Below are positions 10,541-23,000 of a stretch of DNA of 64,000 bases, piece after piece (the stretch's first letter is position 1; each line of letters opens with the position of its first letter). Under the pieces are notes generated by a model. That model was not told the DNA's origin. It did no database searches and worked only from the letters and a program-made list of their open reading frames with translations. Source of the DNA: Cunninghamia lanceolata (Eukaryota; Streptophyta; Pinopsida; Cupressales; Cupressaceae); NCBI GenBank assembly GCA_027924645.1, contig BSBN01000494.1, positions 2,056,001-2,120,000 of the forward strand. Reading direction: 5' to 3'. A program made the position numbers and the translations under genes.

Positions 10541-13380
10541 TTACATAGCAATAAGTGGAGTACCCTTCTGCTAAGTTTGGTTCATTCCCTAATCCTTATC
10601 TGGTCCCATTTTACATCTATTCATACGTATCTTCATATATTTGACTTTATCACATCTCTAGTTACACACATTCCCATATATTCACCATTATTAGCCATCT
10701 ATTGCACCTACCACCACACACATCCATACATTCAATTACCACCTTGAGATATGTGGTTTCCTATCCTAGGTCAATCCCATGGCACTCAAGATTGACCTCA
10801 AGCTACTCAGCATGGACCAAAAAAGAATATTTAATTTTAAATTGTTGACTCCCATCCTTTTCCACTAGCAATTGGGAGTTGAATTGACACATGTTTGCAC
10901 TACTGATTGTTGATTGCGTTGCTAATTCCTATGTCTCAGTATTTAAAGGCGTTTATTTGTGCAATTAATCCAACAACTATAAGGATAAATCATTCTAGGA
11001 ACATTTTGATTTGGGGTTAAAAAATGAACCCATCTGCATTTGAATTAGAATTTGCATCTAATCCATTTGCATGCTTGAGAATGTTGTCTTTTGACATTTT
11101 CCCAAGGCATAAAGCCAATCTAATAATGGGGTTGACCTAGGAGAACATGACCCTAGCAAATCTAGCAACTTCCCTTAAGGTATTTCTAAATACCATTATC
11201 CTTAAACACGTCCTTAGATGTCAAAGATCATAGTGAATTGAGTTCTAGAAGTTTTCTAATAGTCAAATCAAATCTACAACTCAGGGGACAAATTTGTGTT
11301 GCACAAGATTGACCTTGAGCTACTTAAGCCCAACCCAAATAAAACTATTAGTTTGTTTCGATTCTCAAACATTAAGCACATAAAAAACATTACATTCTAG
11401 ACATTGACGAACCAATTCTATATGATATTATCATTATTTATTATAATTTCTAAAAATAAATAGTCTATATATTTATATTTCATTTATATTTTTTTTATTG
11501 TTGGAGGGCTTTATATCAAACCCAGAGAAAACAATTAGCTACCCAACCAAAATTGTTTGGGGCACGATCTCGGCCTCATTCCTTATGGTGTCAGAACCTT
11601 GCACTAAACAAGACTTGACCCTTGGTGAGTTCTTTCAAAACCATACACTTCACTAATAGACCAAAGACCCATTAACTATATCTCATTTTTAAAAACATCC
11701 CAACTTTTCATTTCTCAATTCTATCCTATTTTTTTTCTAGATAAATACTTTCACACTTACAATAACATATTTAAATCCTTTAAAATCTATCTATTTTAAA
11801 GTTGTCGTCCCCCAAATCTCCTTAGGATCCAAATTAGAGACAAAATGACAAAAGTTGGCGATAATAAGACACCAACCACACATGGCTCACCACTTACCCT
11901 TTCAGACCTTCATGGCACATCTTAATCAACTTCAACCTAAAAAAGTAGTTCAAACGTAGGTCCTTCATTTTTAAAAGCCGATCACGTATTTCTCGCGCAG
12001 CGCGTATGCTTTAAACATTTAAACAAAAAAGGTTTATCCATTCATTCACAAAACAGTCCAAACCATCATTGCATCATTGTTCGTAATGTGGTAGATATCT
12101 TGACACGCGGGTTGATTGATTAAATTTGACGGCGAGTTGCCCGCCTCCTAATTTTGGTCAGACGGTTTACTTGTCCAACATCGCCCTTCATAAGCCGGCT
12201 TGGTTCATTCTTGTAATGTTAAAATTAGCATAGTTGTGTTAATTATCATTTAGATTTGTGTTCAGTTTAGTAGAAATGTTTTTAATTTTATGTATTCATC
12301 TCTATTCATTTTATTTTTTATATTTTTTAATTCATTTTTGAATATTTATTTTCTATTTAAAAATTAATATTTTAGTTTTTAGAATACATTTATAAAATGT
12401 GAAATTGATTGTAATGAATTTCATAATGCATAAAAATAACTTTCAATATTCAATTCATCAAAATTGAATTCAAACCTTTCCACCTATATTATTAATTATT
12501 ATGAGTTGATGTAACATTTAATTCTATACCACATGTTGTCATATTACTATATTTCTATTGAACATGTTTCAATCAATTTACATACTCAACCCATATATCT
12601 AAAATTAGATTTAAATTTAATTAATCTTATTCATTTATAGACCTCTAGATATTCATAGAGGTTACTTATTATAGAACCTAATAGGACATCCTTGAAGAAT
12701 TAAAATATAACAAGAATTTGTAAGTTGAAAGGATGTTAATGCAAAATGTAAATTATATGTTGACATATTATTGGATTTAACAAGTTCGAGTTTCAACTTT
12801 ACATGTGAGGTTGAACTAAAAGCAATTTGTTATTTGTGAATACACTCTAGTTGTATAAGCACACAAAAATGCTTAGACAATATGCTCTCACATAAATAAC
12901 CAACACATTATCAAGTTGGTTGTGTGAAAGGAGACAAACCCATTAACCAAAACACTATACAACATGTTAGCCATGTAAAAGGAGTGAAACTCGTAGCCCA
13001 AAATCGTATACAATTGTGCTCTCATGTAAACAACTAACATGTTATCGTATTGGTGATACAAAAAGGATTAAATCTACAAACTTATGTTTTTGGCTAGAAT
13101 GAAATAATAGACTCTCCTATAATTACACATAAACTTAAGCAGTAGTAAAAAATACAACATACCAACTACAATAAGTTTGGCTTATGGCCATTGACAATCC
13201 TTGAAATTTGACCCTTGGGTCAACTCACTTGATCTCGGTGTATGGATGTGGGTCCATTGTACACCATTCGAGAGGTTATTGAGGGGGCTCGCCCTATAAA
13301 GAGCTAAGCTCCCCATCATGAACTAAACCCTAAATTCCTTTCAATAAAATAAAACAATCCTTGTCGGCTTTGCTTTGTGT
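10541..13380. other. Long AT-rich non-coding stretch
   Basis: No gene recognised. There is a GC-richer patch with a CGCGCAGCGCG core near 12,000. A TATA-like CTATAAAGAGC and AATAAAATAAAAC occur near 13,300-13,350. Confidence 0.5.
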
Positions 13381-13435
13381 GTTTTTTTTCAAAGAGTAAA
13401 TTGTGACTCTTAACTTGCTTTCATCATTATTAGTT

Positions 13436-13450
13436 CCTGCCTTCGGCAGG
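13436..13450. repeat. CCTGCC-TTC-GGCAGG hairpin, copy 1
   Basis: A 6-bp-stem GC-rich hairpin is embedded in TTATTAGTTCCTGCC and followed by a TATACTACTGCAT stretch. The same 40-bp context occurs in opposite orientation at about 54,855-54,890. Confidence 0.7.
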
Positions 13451-14256
13451 TATACTACTGCATCGGCTAGATGCAATTTCTCAAATTATTTGTCCAATCA
13501 TGTGAAAGAACTAAAAATTTGCAACCACAATGCTATAGTTCATTATTTTTTTTTTAATTTAATCATTTAAAAAATACCATTTATCTATTCTCTGATTGGT
13601 CTATGGTGTGAACAGTAAGGGTAAAAAATGAAATAATGATTTAAAAAATTATTGAATTTTCGAACGATGCCAATAAACAAATACAGTTAAGTACAGGTCG
13701 TGCAAAGTGACGGCGCCGCTGAGCTTGTTGAATTTATTTCGTTTGCAATGTTAATTAATGATTTTTATTTCATTTGCAATGTTAATAATGATTTTTAATC
13801 ATCCTTACAAGATGACAGGTCATGTCTTGATCGGAGGTTTTCAATTTGTATGCGCTTTGGATTGTTGTTTCTCAATTTGTTTGCACTCAGAGAGTAGTGA
13901 AGGTGGGCATCCGGAGGCCTGTGAAGCTGCATCTGTGGTAAGCCTCTATATGGACTTCTATTTCGTAATCCGTGTAGAAAACCAGTGCTACTGTTCACAG
14001 AAATTTCAAGATTTCAGATATTATATGAGTTTTAGATTGTAGAGCACTCTCAGTTATAGAAATTTTATAGTTTTCTCAAATTTCTGTTAGAGTTCAGATA
14101 TCTCTTTCTAGAACTTAAGTTTTCTATTTTAGAAACTCGGATATCAATTATAGAATTCCCAGACATTCAGGTATGAATTGCCAAGTTTCAATATATTGAC
14201 AAATTCATGATCTGGGAACATAAAAGTAGCTATGCAACTGTGTCACTAAATAACAA
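13451..14256. other. Non-coding, possible exon-like piece unrecognised
   Basis: An open frame near 13,758-14,042 contains a Cys/His-rich stretch (CALDCCFSICLHSESSEGG) followed by a plausible splice donor (GTGGTAAGCC at about 13,935). I do not recognise it and do not call it a gene. Confidence 0.3.
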
Positions 14257-16622
14257 AGAAGGTTGCAGGAAGAACTAACTATACAAGTGCTCATGCTATA
14301 TGCAGTATTACTTGTTTCATTTCCAGATACATTGTATATATTCAAGCTGTAAAGCATCTACTTATATTCTGTTGCAACTTTCTACTCTGCAATTTCTTTG
14401 GTACAACTTACAGTTGCTTTTAAGTGATTTCATGCATGTGTTCACTGTTTAATTTACGTTTGAATGATTGAGGCTCGGAGTTCGCTCAGTACCCATCATA
14501 TAATATGCTGGAATTTTATGGCGACGGTGCTATAGACCTTACTTATACATAGCAAGGGTGTGAATTTCATACCTTGAAGCAGAGAGTATTAACGAATTTA
14601 GGTAATTTGCTAGTAATCCCAATTTGGAATAGAGGCTCGCCCTCTTGTTTGGTCCTCTACCAAATATTCTGTTTTGAAAGAAAGAATAAGGATATGTTAT
14701 CGTGTCCCTATAATGTTTAATGGCAGACATTATGGTCACACAAGGAAAATACCCACAAAAAAAGTGTTCCAATCTTGTGAAGGAAAATGCAAATTTATAT
14801 GTGAAAGAGAATTCATGACAGAACAACATTAGTTGGTACCCTTCTCCACACATTGGAATACTATTTTGTGAAATTCTGTAGAAGAGGTTAATGCTGGACA
14901 TGAAGAGTTAAAATAAAATAGACTGTTTCCATCTGAATATCTAAACAATAATACCCAAATATATTCCAAATGAGGGCCGTTGCTACAAAATTAAATTATA
15001 AGCAAGAAAACACTGAGGTAAAATTGGGGAAAGAAGGGAGAGGTCAATGTAGGTTAATAACAAAGATAGTTCTGCTAATCAGAACAAAAAATTGCCAATT
15101 TTTGTTTGCAAGACACAAATTAAATAAAAATGAATCTTAACAACTGGCATTAGCAAAATCATTAGAAAGGAGGTGAAGACGGCAAGCCCATGCAACCAAT
15201 TAGTTGGATCTCGACTTACAAAAGTGAAAAAAAAATGGGCATGGCACAGTATAGAACCAGAGTTCCTCAATGTAGACATGAATGTACAGAGCACAATCTG
15301 TAAGATTCCATCTTCTATGGTAGCTTTTATAAACTTTCTGTACTTTGAGCGCAGCTGCTTCCTCTTTAAACCTGTCTCATCTCAATGAGGAAGTCTAAAA
15401 ATCCATTTTCTTAGAATTGTTTGATCTCAACGATGCCAATTCCAAATCACCAGCTCTGGGACTAATTATTTCCTGGGTAGGAGTTAATAAATCTTGGCCT
15501 TTAAAACTGATGCACCTCTCTGAAGCTGTTTCTATGTGGTTGCATTTGAAGATCGTCTGAAAGCTACTAACCTCTGTTCCACATTTGAGAACCTTAAAAG
15601 ATGCATGTGTTGATAAAATTGTTAGGGCTACAGCTGTGCACCTCTGAGACAGGTGGCGATTGTGTTTGCAGGTGGCGATTGCATTTGCTTTTGTCACGAT
15701 TTAGATTTTAGGCCAGTTTAATTTTAGTTTCAAGGGTAAAGGAACCGTAGCATTATTGTTTTCCTATGCACTGACTTTTTAGTTTATTTTAAAATTTAAA
15801 AGACAATTTCAGATATATAAACTCCTTTTCTAAAAGGGAATTCAAAAGATTATTTACAGATTCACATTTAAATTTATGTGGGCAATTTTGTTTCTATGAC
15901 CTCATATTTAGAAAGAGCTTGAAATTCCATGCAGGTTTGCCTTTTACTTCACTTGAAAATTCTTCCATATGTGAAAGTTATGCACGGTCAAAGTTTTGGT
16001 CAAACCTGATATTCGCAGGAGGATCATCATATTTTTATATCCTAAGTCATGTTGTCAAGATCATCATGATCTTGGTCTATCACCTGATAAAAATCATGCA
16101 GTCGCAATATCCGGACGTCAATCTTAGGTGGTAGTGCCCTTTACCCGTCAAATGGCCTTAGGTGCATTGTCAGCATCATGATTTCTTTTAGGAGGGTCAT
16201 ATGTTATAAACTCGGTTTTGGTTACATGAAGATGATCATCATCATCATATTTGAACCCCCCCCCGATAATATCCTGAGGTTCAAATATCATGATGATATC
16301 AACTTTAGGTCAAGGTAAGTTTCCCCGTCGAGCGGTCTTTGTATAGCGAGCATCATCATGATATTTCAACATTACCTAATCTTATCATATCATGCTGATC
16401 ACCCTTAGAAAATCCACCTTCGGCATATTTGCATGCGCATGTTATAATCCTATCGCAAGGTCATCATCATGATATTTGCTGAAGTTTGAAATATGATGAT
16501 GACAACTTCATATCCTCCTGATCTCCTTTTGCATAATTATGATCATCATCCTGATCTTTCACGAGGGTCATTCGCTAAAATTCGCTAAGTGATGGAGACA
16601 TCATCATCATAAATGGATAAAG
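14257..16622. repeat. Segmental duplication copy 1 (blocks U1+V1)
   Basis: This 2,366-bp block matches 17,857-20,222 at a constant offset of exactly 3,600 bp with no net indel and only scattered substitutions. It has two parts. U (14,257-15,318) occurs twice and V (15,319-16,622) three times in the window. The V half ends in an array of ATCATCATGATAT-type words. Small open frames, for example a 100-codon one at 15,697-15,395 minus, recur in every copy. They need only reflect recent duplication. Confidence 0.9.
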
Positions 16623-17856
16623 GTAGCTTTTATAAACTTTCTGTACTTTGAGCGCAGCTGCTTCCTCTTTAAACATGTCTCATCTCAATGAGGAAGTCTA
16701 AAAATCCATTTTCTTAGAACTGTTTGATCTCAACGATGCCAATTCCAAATCACCAGCTCTGGGACTAATTATTTCCTGGGTAGGAGTTAATAAATCTTGG
16801 CCTTTAAAACTGATGCACCTCTCTGAAGCTGTTTCTATGTGGTTGCATTTGAAGATCGTCTGAAAGCTACTAACCTCCGTTCCACATTTGAGAACCTTAA
16901 AAGATGCATGTGTTGATAAAATTGTTAGGGCTACAGCTGTGCACCTCTGAGACAGGTGGCGATTGTGTTTGCAGGTGGCGATTGCATTTGCTTTTGTCAC
17001 GATTTAGATTTTAGGCCAGTTTAATTTTAGTTTCAAGGGTAAAGGAACCGTGGCATTATTGTTTTCCTATGCACTGACTTTTTAGTTTATTTTAAAATTT
17101 AAAAGACAATTTCAGATATATAAACTCCTTTTCTAAAAGGGAATTCAAAAGATTATTTAGAGATTCACATTTAAATTTATGTGGTCAATTTTGTTTCTAT
17201 GACCTCATATTTAGAAAGAGCTTGAAATTCCATGCAGGTTTGCCTTTTACTTCACTCAAAAATTCTTCCATATGTGAAAGTTATGCACGGTCAAAGTTTT
17301 GGTCAAACCTGATATTCGCAGGAGGATCATCATATTTTTATATCTTAAGTCATGTTGTCAAGATCATCATGATCTTGGTCTATCACCCGATAAAAATCAT
17401 GCAGTTCCAATATCCAGACGTCAATCTTAGGTGGTAGTGCCCTTTACCCGTCAAATGGCCTTAGGCGCATTGTCAGCATCATGATTTCTTTTAGGAGGGT
17501 CATATGTTATAAACTTGGTTTTGGTTACATGAAGATGATCATCATCATCATATTTGAACCCCCCCCGATAATATCCTGAGGTTCAAATATCATGATGATA
17601 TCAACTTTAGGTCAGGGTAAGTTTCCCCGTCGAGCGGTCTTTGTATAGCGAGCATCATCATGATATTTCAACATTACCTAATCTTATCATATCATGCTAA
17701 TCACCCTTAGAAAATCCACCTTCGGCATATTTGCATGCGCATGTTATAATCCTATCGCAAGGTCATCATCATGATATTTGCTGAAGTTCGAAATATGATG
17801 ATGACAACTTCATATCCTCCTGATCTCCATTTGCATAATTATGATCATCATCCTGA
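16622..17856. repeat. Tandem copy of V (V2), truncated
   Basis: Matches V1 at an offset of 1,303 bp. It begins at the TAGCTTTTATAAAC boundary (V1 at 15,321, V2 at 16,624) and is cut at CATCATCCTGA/AGAAGG, where U2 starts. The junctions share only one to a few bases, so the rearrangement looks like unequal exchange or microhomology joining. Confidence 0.85.
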
Positions 17857-20222
17857 AGAAGGTTGCAGGAAGAACTAACTATACAAGGGCTCATGCTATA
17901 TGCAGTATTACTTGTTTCATTTCCAGATACATTGTATATATTCAAGCTGTAAAGCATCTACTTATATTCTGTTGCAACTTTCTACTCTGCAATTTCTTTG
18001 GTACAACTTACAGTTCCTTTTAAGTGATTTCATGCATGTGTTCACTGTTTAATTTACGTTTGAATGATTGAGGCTCGGAGTTCGCTCAACACCCATTATA
18101 TAATATGCTGGAATTTTATGCCGACGGTGCTATAGACCTTACTTATACATAGCAAGGGTGTGAATTTCATACCTTGAAGCAGAGAGTATTAACGAATTTA
18201 GGTAATTTGCTAGTAATCCCAATTTGGAACAGAGGCTCACCCTCTTGTTTGGTCCTCTACCAAATATTCTGTTTTGAAAGAAAGAATAAGGATATGTTAT
18301 CGTGTCCCTATAATGTTTAATGGCACAGATTATGGTCACACAAGGAAAATACCCACAAAAAAAGTGCTCCAATCTTGCGAAGGAAAATGCAAATTTATAT
18401 GTGAAAGAGAATTCATGACAGAACAACATTAGTTGGTACCCTTCTCCACACATTGGAATACTATTTTGTGAAATTCTGTAGAAGAGGTTAATGCTGGACA
18501 TGAAGAGTTAAAATAAAATAGACTGTTTCCATCTGAATATCTAAACAACAATACCCAAATATATTCCAAATGAGGGCCGTTGCTACAAAATTAAATTATA
18601 AGCAAGAAAACACTGAGGTAAAATTGGGGAAAGAAGGGAGAGGTCAATGTAGGTTAATAACAAAGACAGTTTTGCTAATTAGAACAAAAAATTGCCAATT
18701 TTTGTTTGCAAGACACAAATTAAATAAAAACGAATCTTAACAACTGGCATTAGCAAAATCATTAGAAAGGAGGTGAAGACGGCAAGCCCATGCAACCAAT
18801 TAGTTGGATCTCGACTTACAAAAGTGAAAAAAAAATGGGCATGACACAGTATAGAACCAGAGTTCCTCAATGTAGACATGAATGTACAAAGCACAATCTG
18901 CAAGATTCCATCTTCTATGGTAGCTTTTATAAACTTTCTGTACTTTGAGCGCAGCTGCTTCCTCTTTAAACCTATCTCATCTCAATGAGGAAGTCTAAAA
19001 ATCCATTTTCTTAGAACTGTTTGATCTCAACGATGCCAATTCCAAATCACCAGCTCTGGGACTAATTATTTCCTGGGTAGGAGTTAATAAATCTTGGCCT
19101 TTAAAACTGATGCACCTCTCTGAAGCTGTTTCTATGTGGTTGCATTTGAAGATCGTCTGAAAGCTACTAACCTCCGTTCCACATTTGAGAACCTTAAAAG
19201 ATGCATGTGTTGATAAAATTGTTAGGGCTACAGCTGTGCACCTCTGAGACAGGTGGCGATTGTGTTTGCAGGTGGCGATTGCATTTGCTTTTGTCACGAT
19301 TTAGATTTTAGGCCAGTTTAATTTTAGTTTCAAGGGTAAAGGAACCGTGGCATTATTGTTTTCCTATGCACTGACTTTTTAGTTTATTTTAAAATTTAAA
19401 AGACAATTTCAGATATATAAACTCCTTTTCTAAAAGGGAATTCAAAAGATTATTTAGAGATTCACATTTAAATTTATGTGGGCAATTTTGTTTCTATGAC
19501 CTCGTATTTAGAAAGAGCTTGAAATTCCATGCAGGTTTGCCTTTTACTTCACTCGAAAATTCTTCCATATGTGAAAGTTATGCACGGTCAAAGTTTTGGT
19601 CAAACCTGATATTCGCAGGAGGATCATCATATTTTTATATCCTAAGTCATGTTGTCAAGATCATCATGATCTTGGTCTATCACCCGATAAAAATCATGCA
19701 GTCGCAATATCCGGACGTCAATCTTAGGTGGTAGTGCCCTTTACCCGTCAAATGGCCTTAGGCGCATTGTCAGCATCATGATTTCTTTTAGGAGGGTCAT
19801 ATGTTATAAACTCAGTTTTGGTTACATGAAGATGATCATCATCATCATATTTGAACCCCCCCCCGATAATATCCTGAGGTTCAAATATCATGATGATATC
19901 AACTTTAGGTCAGGGTAAGTTTCCCCGTCGAGCGGTCTTTGTATAGCGAGCATCATCATGATATTTCAACATTACCTAATCTTATCATATCATGCTGATC
20001 ACCCTTAGAAAATCCACCTTCGGCATATTTGCATGCGCATATTATAATCCTATCGCAAGGTCATCATCATGATATTTGCTGAAGTTCGAAATATGATGAT
20101 GACAACTTCATATCCTCCTGATCTCCTTTTGCATAATTATGATCATCATCCTGATCTTTCACGAGGGTCATTCGCTGAAATTCGCTAAGTGATGGAGACA
20201 TCATCATCATAAATGGATAAAG
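17857..20222. repeat. Segmental duplication copy 2 (blocks U2+V3)
   Basis: Second copy of the 14,257-16,622 block. After 20,222 it continues into unique motif-array sequence (to 20,953) that copy 1 lacks, so this copy keeps the fuller original arrangement. Confidence 0.9.
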
Positions 20223-20953
20223 GGGATCATCATCTTCATATCCTCCTGATCGCCTTTTTTGCAATATCATGATGATCACCCTATCTATTCAGAAGAAGGC
20301 GATATTTCATTCCTTAAACAGCATGATCATTTTTTTACAATATCACCCTGGCGCAATATCATGATGACCTCAACTCATCCTTGTGCTTCGAAGACAAAAT
20401 ATCATGATGACGTCATCATGATAATTCGATGAGGAGGGTCATCATCATATTGTTTTATCCTGTCATGTTGTCAAGATCATCATGATCTTGTTTGTTCACC
20501 CGATATTTCGTAAAGTCCTCCTGCCGATGAAATACAACCTTTTGAAAATATCTTGATGGTCATCATCGTCACATTTTCCATTCGGCAGGATATTTCCCAA
20601 ACATGATCCGGTTGGCGAAATATCATGATGTCGTCATGTTCTAAGTTTAACAAAGGCTCCGAATATCATGATGACGTCATCCCGATCTAATAAACGAAGA
20701 AGCAAATATCCTGATCATCATCATCATCAGATTTTTCCTTCAACAGGATATTTTTCAAGCACGATCTGGTTCGCGAAATATGATGATGACGTCTTGTTCT
20801 AAGTTCGACGAAGAAGCAAATATCCCGATGCTCATCATCATCCTGATCTTTCGAGAGGGTTGCCTTGGCCGCAAAGGGGTCATATTACATTCATCATCCT
20901 GATCATGCTCCTTAGGTGACCCGATATTACATTTATCCCCTGATCTTAACAAA
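19487..20953 (+). repeat. Left arm of giant inverted repeat, ATCATGATG motif array
   Basis: About 1.47 kb made almost entirely of GAT/ATC trinucleotide words joined by short spacers. Recurrent words are ATCATGATATT, GATGACGTCATC and CAAGATCATCATGATCTTG. Its reverse complement recurs at 23,477-24,889 and 29,297-30,981. Homology ends sharply at TTTTGTTTCTATGACCTC on the outside and CTTAAC on the inside. It is not coding. Subterminal transposase-binding arrays of DNA transposons look somewhat like this, but I found no terminal inverted repeat or target duplication. Confidence 0.85.
20400..20423. repeat. 24-bp perfect palindrome centred on TGACGTCA
   Basis: The half site is TATCATGATGAC and the second half is its exact reverse complement. 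The centre is the ACGT core recognised by plant bZIP factors. Near-identical but slightly imperfect versions lie in the two right-hand arms near 24,005-24,030 and 29,826-29,850. Confidence 0.9.
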
Positions 20954-21224
20954 TAGGCGACTACTTCAAATCAATTTTTTCATCAAATACAAATGCAAAA
21001 ATAAAAGCTCTTTGTCTCGGTAAAGCTTCAAAATAAAGCAAAAATTAGGAATTTAAAGTGGACAACATGTTCCAAATGCAAGAGATACATGTACTTGTTT
21101 ATGCTTCGACTGTCTCCTTTCTTGTTTAAATTGTTTCTAGTTCTTGAACCTACTTTTCAATTAACATACATTACTCTTTTGCAGTTTCATTTCTTACTTA
21201 CACTATTTACACCTACAGCTGCAG

Positions 21225-21915
21225 ATGCACCGGAATTTTGAGGACCATTTTGTAAAAATCGAACAACAGCTCCGAAGCAATGAATTTCCACTTATCCTTT
21301 TCAAAAATATTGTCAAACGGATCAATGCAAAAGACAACATGCTTCACACTTGCCAGTCAACATATATCGATGTATTAAATGACAAAAGGACCTTGGATCA
21401 CTTAAACAGTTTGCTGCACTCAACATTTGAGGTAACAACTCTTGAAATCTCCAATCTTCTCCCTGGCAAATCTAAAACAAAATTAACAAAAAAGAAATCT
21501 TCCTAACCAAACAATACTTTCATATGTATTGCAGGTACAAGGAACATTGAAAATAGCTAATGCATTTTCCAGTCCTTTCCACGCATTTTGCTCAAAATGC
21601 GATTATAAATTTGATACCTATGGAGCACTTGACAATGAAACTGCCCAGTGTGATAGATGCAAGGAACAGGTCGCCTATATCTACTCGCACTATCTCAAGA
21701 CTATTTTGACAACAGACAACAAACAGACAATACATTGCTCATGCGCCAACAATATCATCCAAATGCTACTGCCAGACCTGCAACAAATCAGCTATGACGA
21801 ATACCTCAAGGATAAATCAGCAGTCATCTTTATGTTACGAGACTTCAGCAGAAAAGGACAATTTACATTGAATAAGTCCAATGTCATCATTGATGCATGT
21901 TGTCCTAAAGAATGA
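21225..21915 (+). CDS. Zinc-ribbon RPA-like (OB-fold) protein, two exons
   Basis: Exon 1 is 21,225-21,431 and exon 2 is 21,535-21,915. They are joined in phase 0 across a 103-bp GT-AG intron with a TATTGCAG acceptor and encode about 195 residues. Residues 86-107 hold FCSKCDY, 16 residues after the second Cys, then CDRCKEQVAYIY. This C-x2-C...C-x2-C ribbon, followed by a hydrophobic strand and ILTTDNKQTIHC, resembles the zinc-bearing DNA-binding domain C of the replication protein A large subunit. RPA binds single-stranded DNA. The N-terminal 70 residues are charged and unrecognised. The ATG lies directly after CTGCAG, so exon 1 may be internal and upstream exons may exist. It sits in the loop of the giant inverted repeat. 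Another zinc-ribbon protein remains possible. Confidence 0.5.
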
Positions 21916-23000
21916 ACACAAAGCATACGAAACTACTCTCTTTAATACTCTCTTTACTCTCTGAACTACACATTACTTTATCATTTTACCTAATTTTATA
22001 TGTAATTGGTATTTTTGAGTACAAAATCAAACCCCTTAATCAAATATGTCTTAAATTTTCTTTTCGTTATAAGCAAATATTGGAAAGCTTCTTAAATTCT
22101 CTCAACCAAAATAAGAATGCTGTAAACCTCTCTCTCATTATGCATACTATGATAATCTGCACTAAAATCGTCTTCAACTTTCTTGCTTCATTGATTTACC
22201 TCATGAAGGCGTCAACTTTTGTGTCTGGTTTTGCATGATCTTACTGGTAGTGGCAGTTGTATATATATGATGACACATTGTTAAAAAATATTCATTTCTC
22301 TCTCCAGTATCTATGAAATCTAATTCTATATATGCAAGTGTCTAAACACTATAAAGCATTCATTCTATTTAAGCAACAGCTATTTAGTCGTGGAGAAGAA
22401 TCCATTCACGTGTCAACCAACCGTGTACTAAACTGTCAAGGAGAATGACTACTCACATTTCACCAAGTTGTCTCAACTTTTATACACTTCTAAAAGTGTG
22501 AATAGCTGTTATCATACATATGGTTTATGTTGTCTGTTTTCTAGACATAAATTTTCAAATTTTTTTTGTTGTGATGGTTTTAAGATTCATGGTACAGCTG
22601 ACTTCTAAAATTGATACATATTAACATAGACATGGTACAAATTTTATAAAAGTTTAACAATGGTTTTAGGATTTTAAAGTGTTTTTTATTTTTTTACAAG
22701 TTTAGGCATTTGCATCTGGAACAGGACACCATTAAATGGAACACAACACTCCATAAATGGAACCGTTGCTGTTCCATGGCCACTGCATTACCATTCAAAA
22801 TGAAATAACATATTTTCCATCTACAACAGTTGTTCAGCATTGTAGATCGGTTGTCTAATAAAAGGCAAAAAGTAGGGAGTTGGTTGCATTTCTTGCAACA
22901 TAGCATTGTTGTCAATTGACTAGGTATTAGATTGGATTTCCTTCCTCCATGAGGTCGCTGTGTTGACTTTCCAGCTGCTTCCTCAACTACAAGCCTGCAA
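21916..23000. other. Downstream flank, nothing recognised
   Basis: AT-rich sequence on the right side of the inverted-repeat loop. Open frames here have no domain features. Confidence 0.5.

Noticed and set aside
11586..11598. TGGTGTCAGAACC as a primer binding site
   Set aside because: Two mismatches to the usual site, no LTR end with CA directly before it and no gag after it. Left as a chance match.
14539..18501. 120-codon frame present in both U blocks
   Set aside because: Same argument: recent duplication, no recognisable domain, composition like the flanks.
15395..19297. Conserved 100-codon frame present three times on the minus strand (15,697-15,395; 17,000-16,698; 19,297-18,995)
   Set aside because: Its conservation is fully explained by the recent duplication of the V block. 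No domain, and no sign of stronger conservation than the surrounding bases.
20222..20953. CRISPR-like array of short repeats
   Set aside because: Words are irregularly spaced, partly palindromic, of mixed orientation, and sit in plant nuclear DNA. There are no uniform repeat-spacer units.
21912..22238. 108-codon frame after the RPA-like gene
   Set aside because: Begins inside the stop context of the gene, is Leu/Ile/Ser-rich from AT-rich DNA, and has no domain or splice support.
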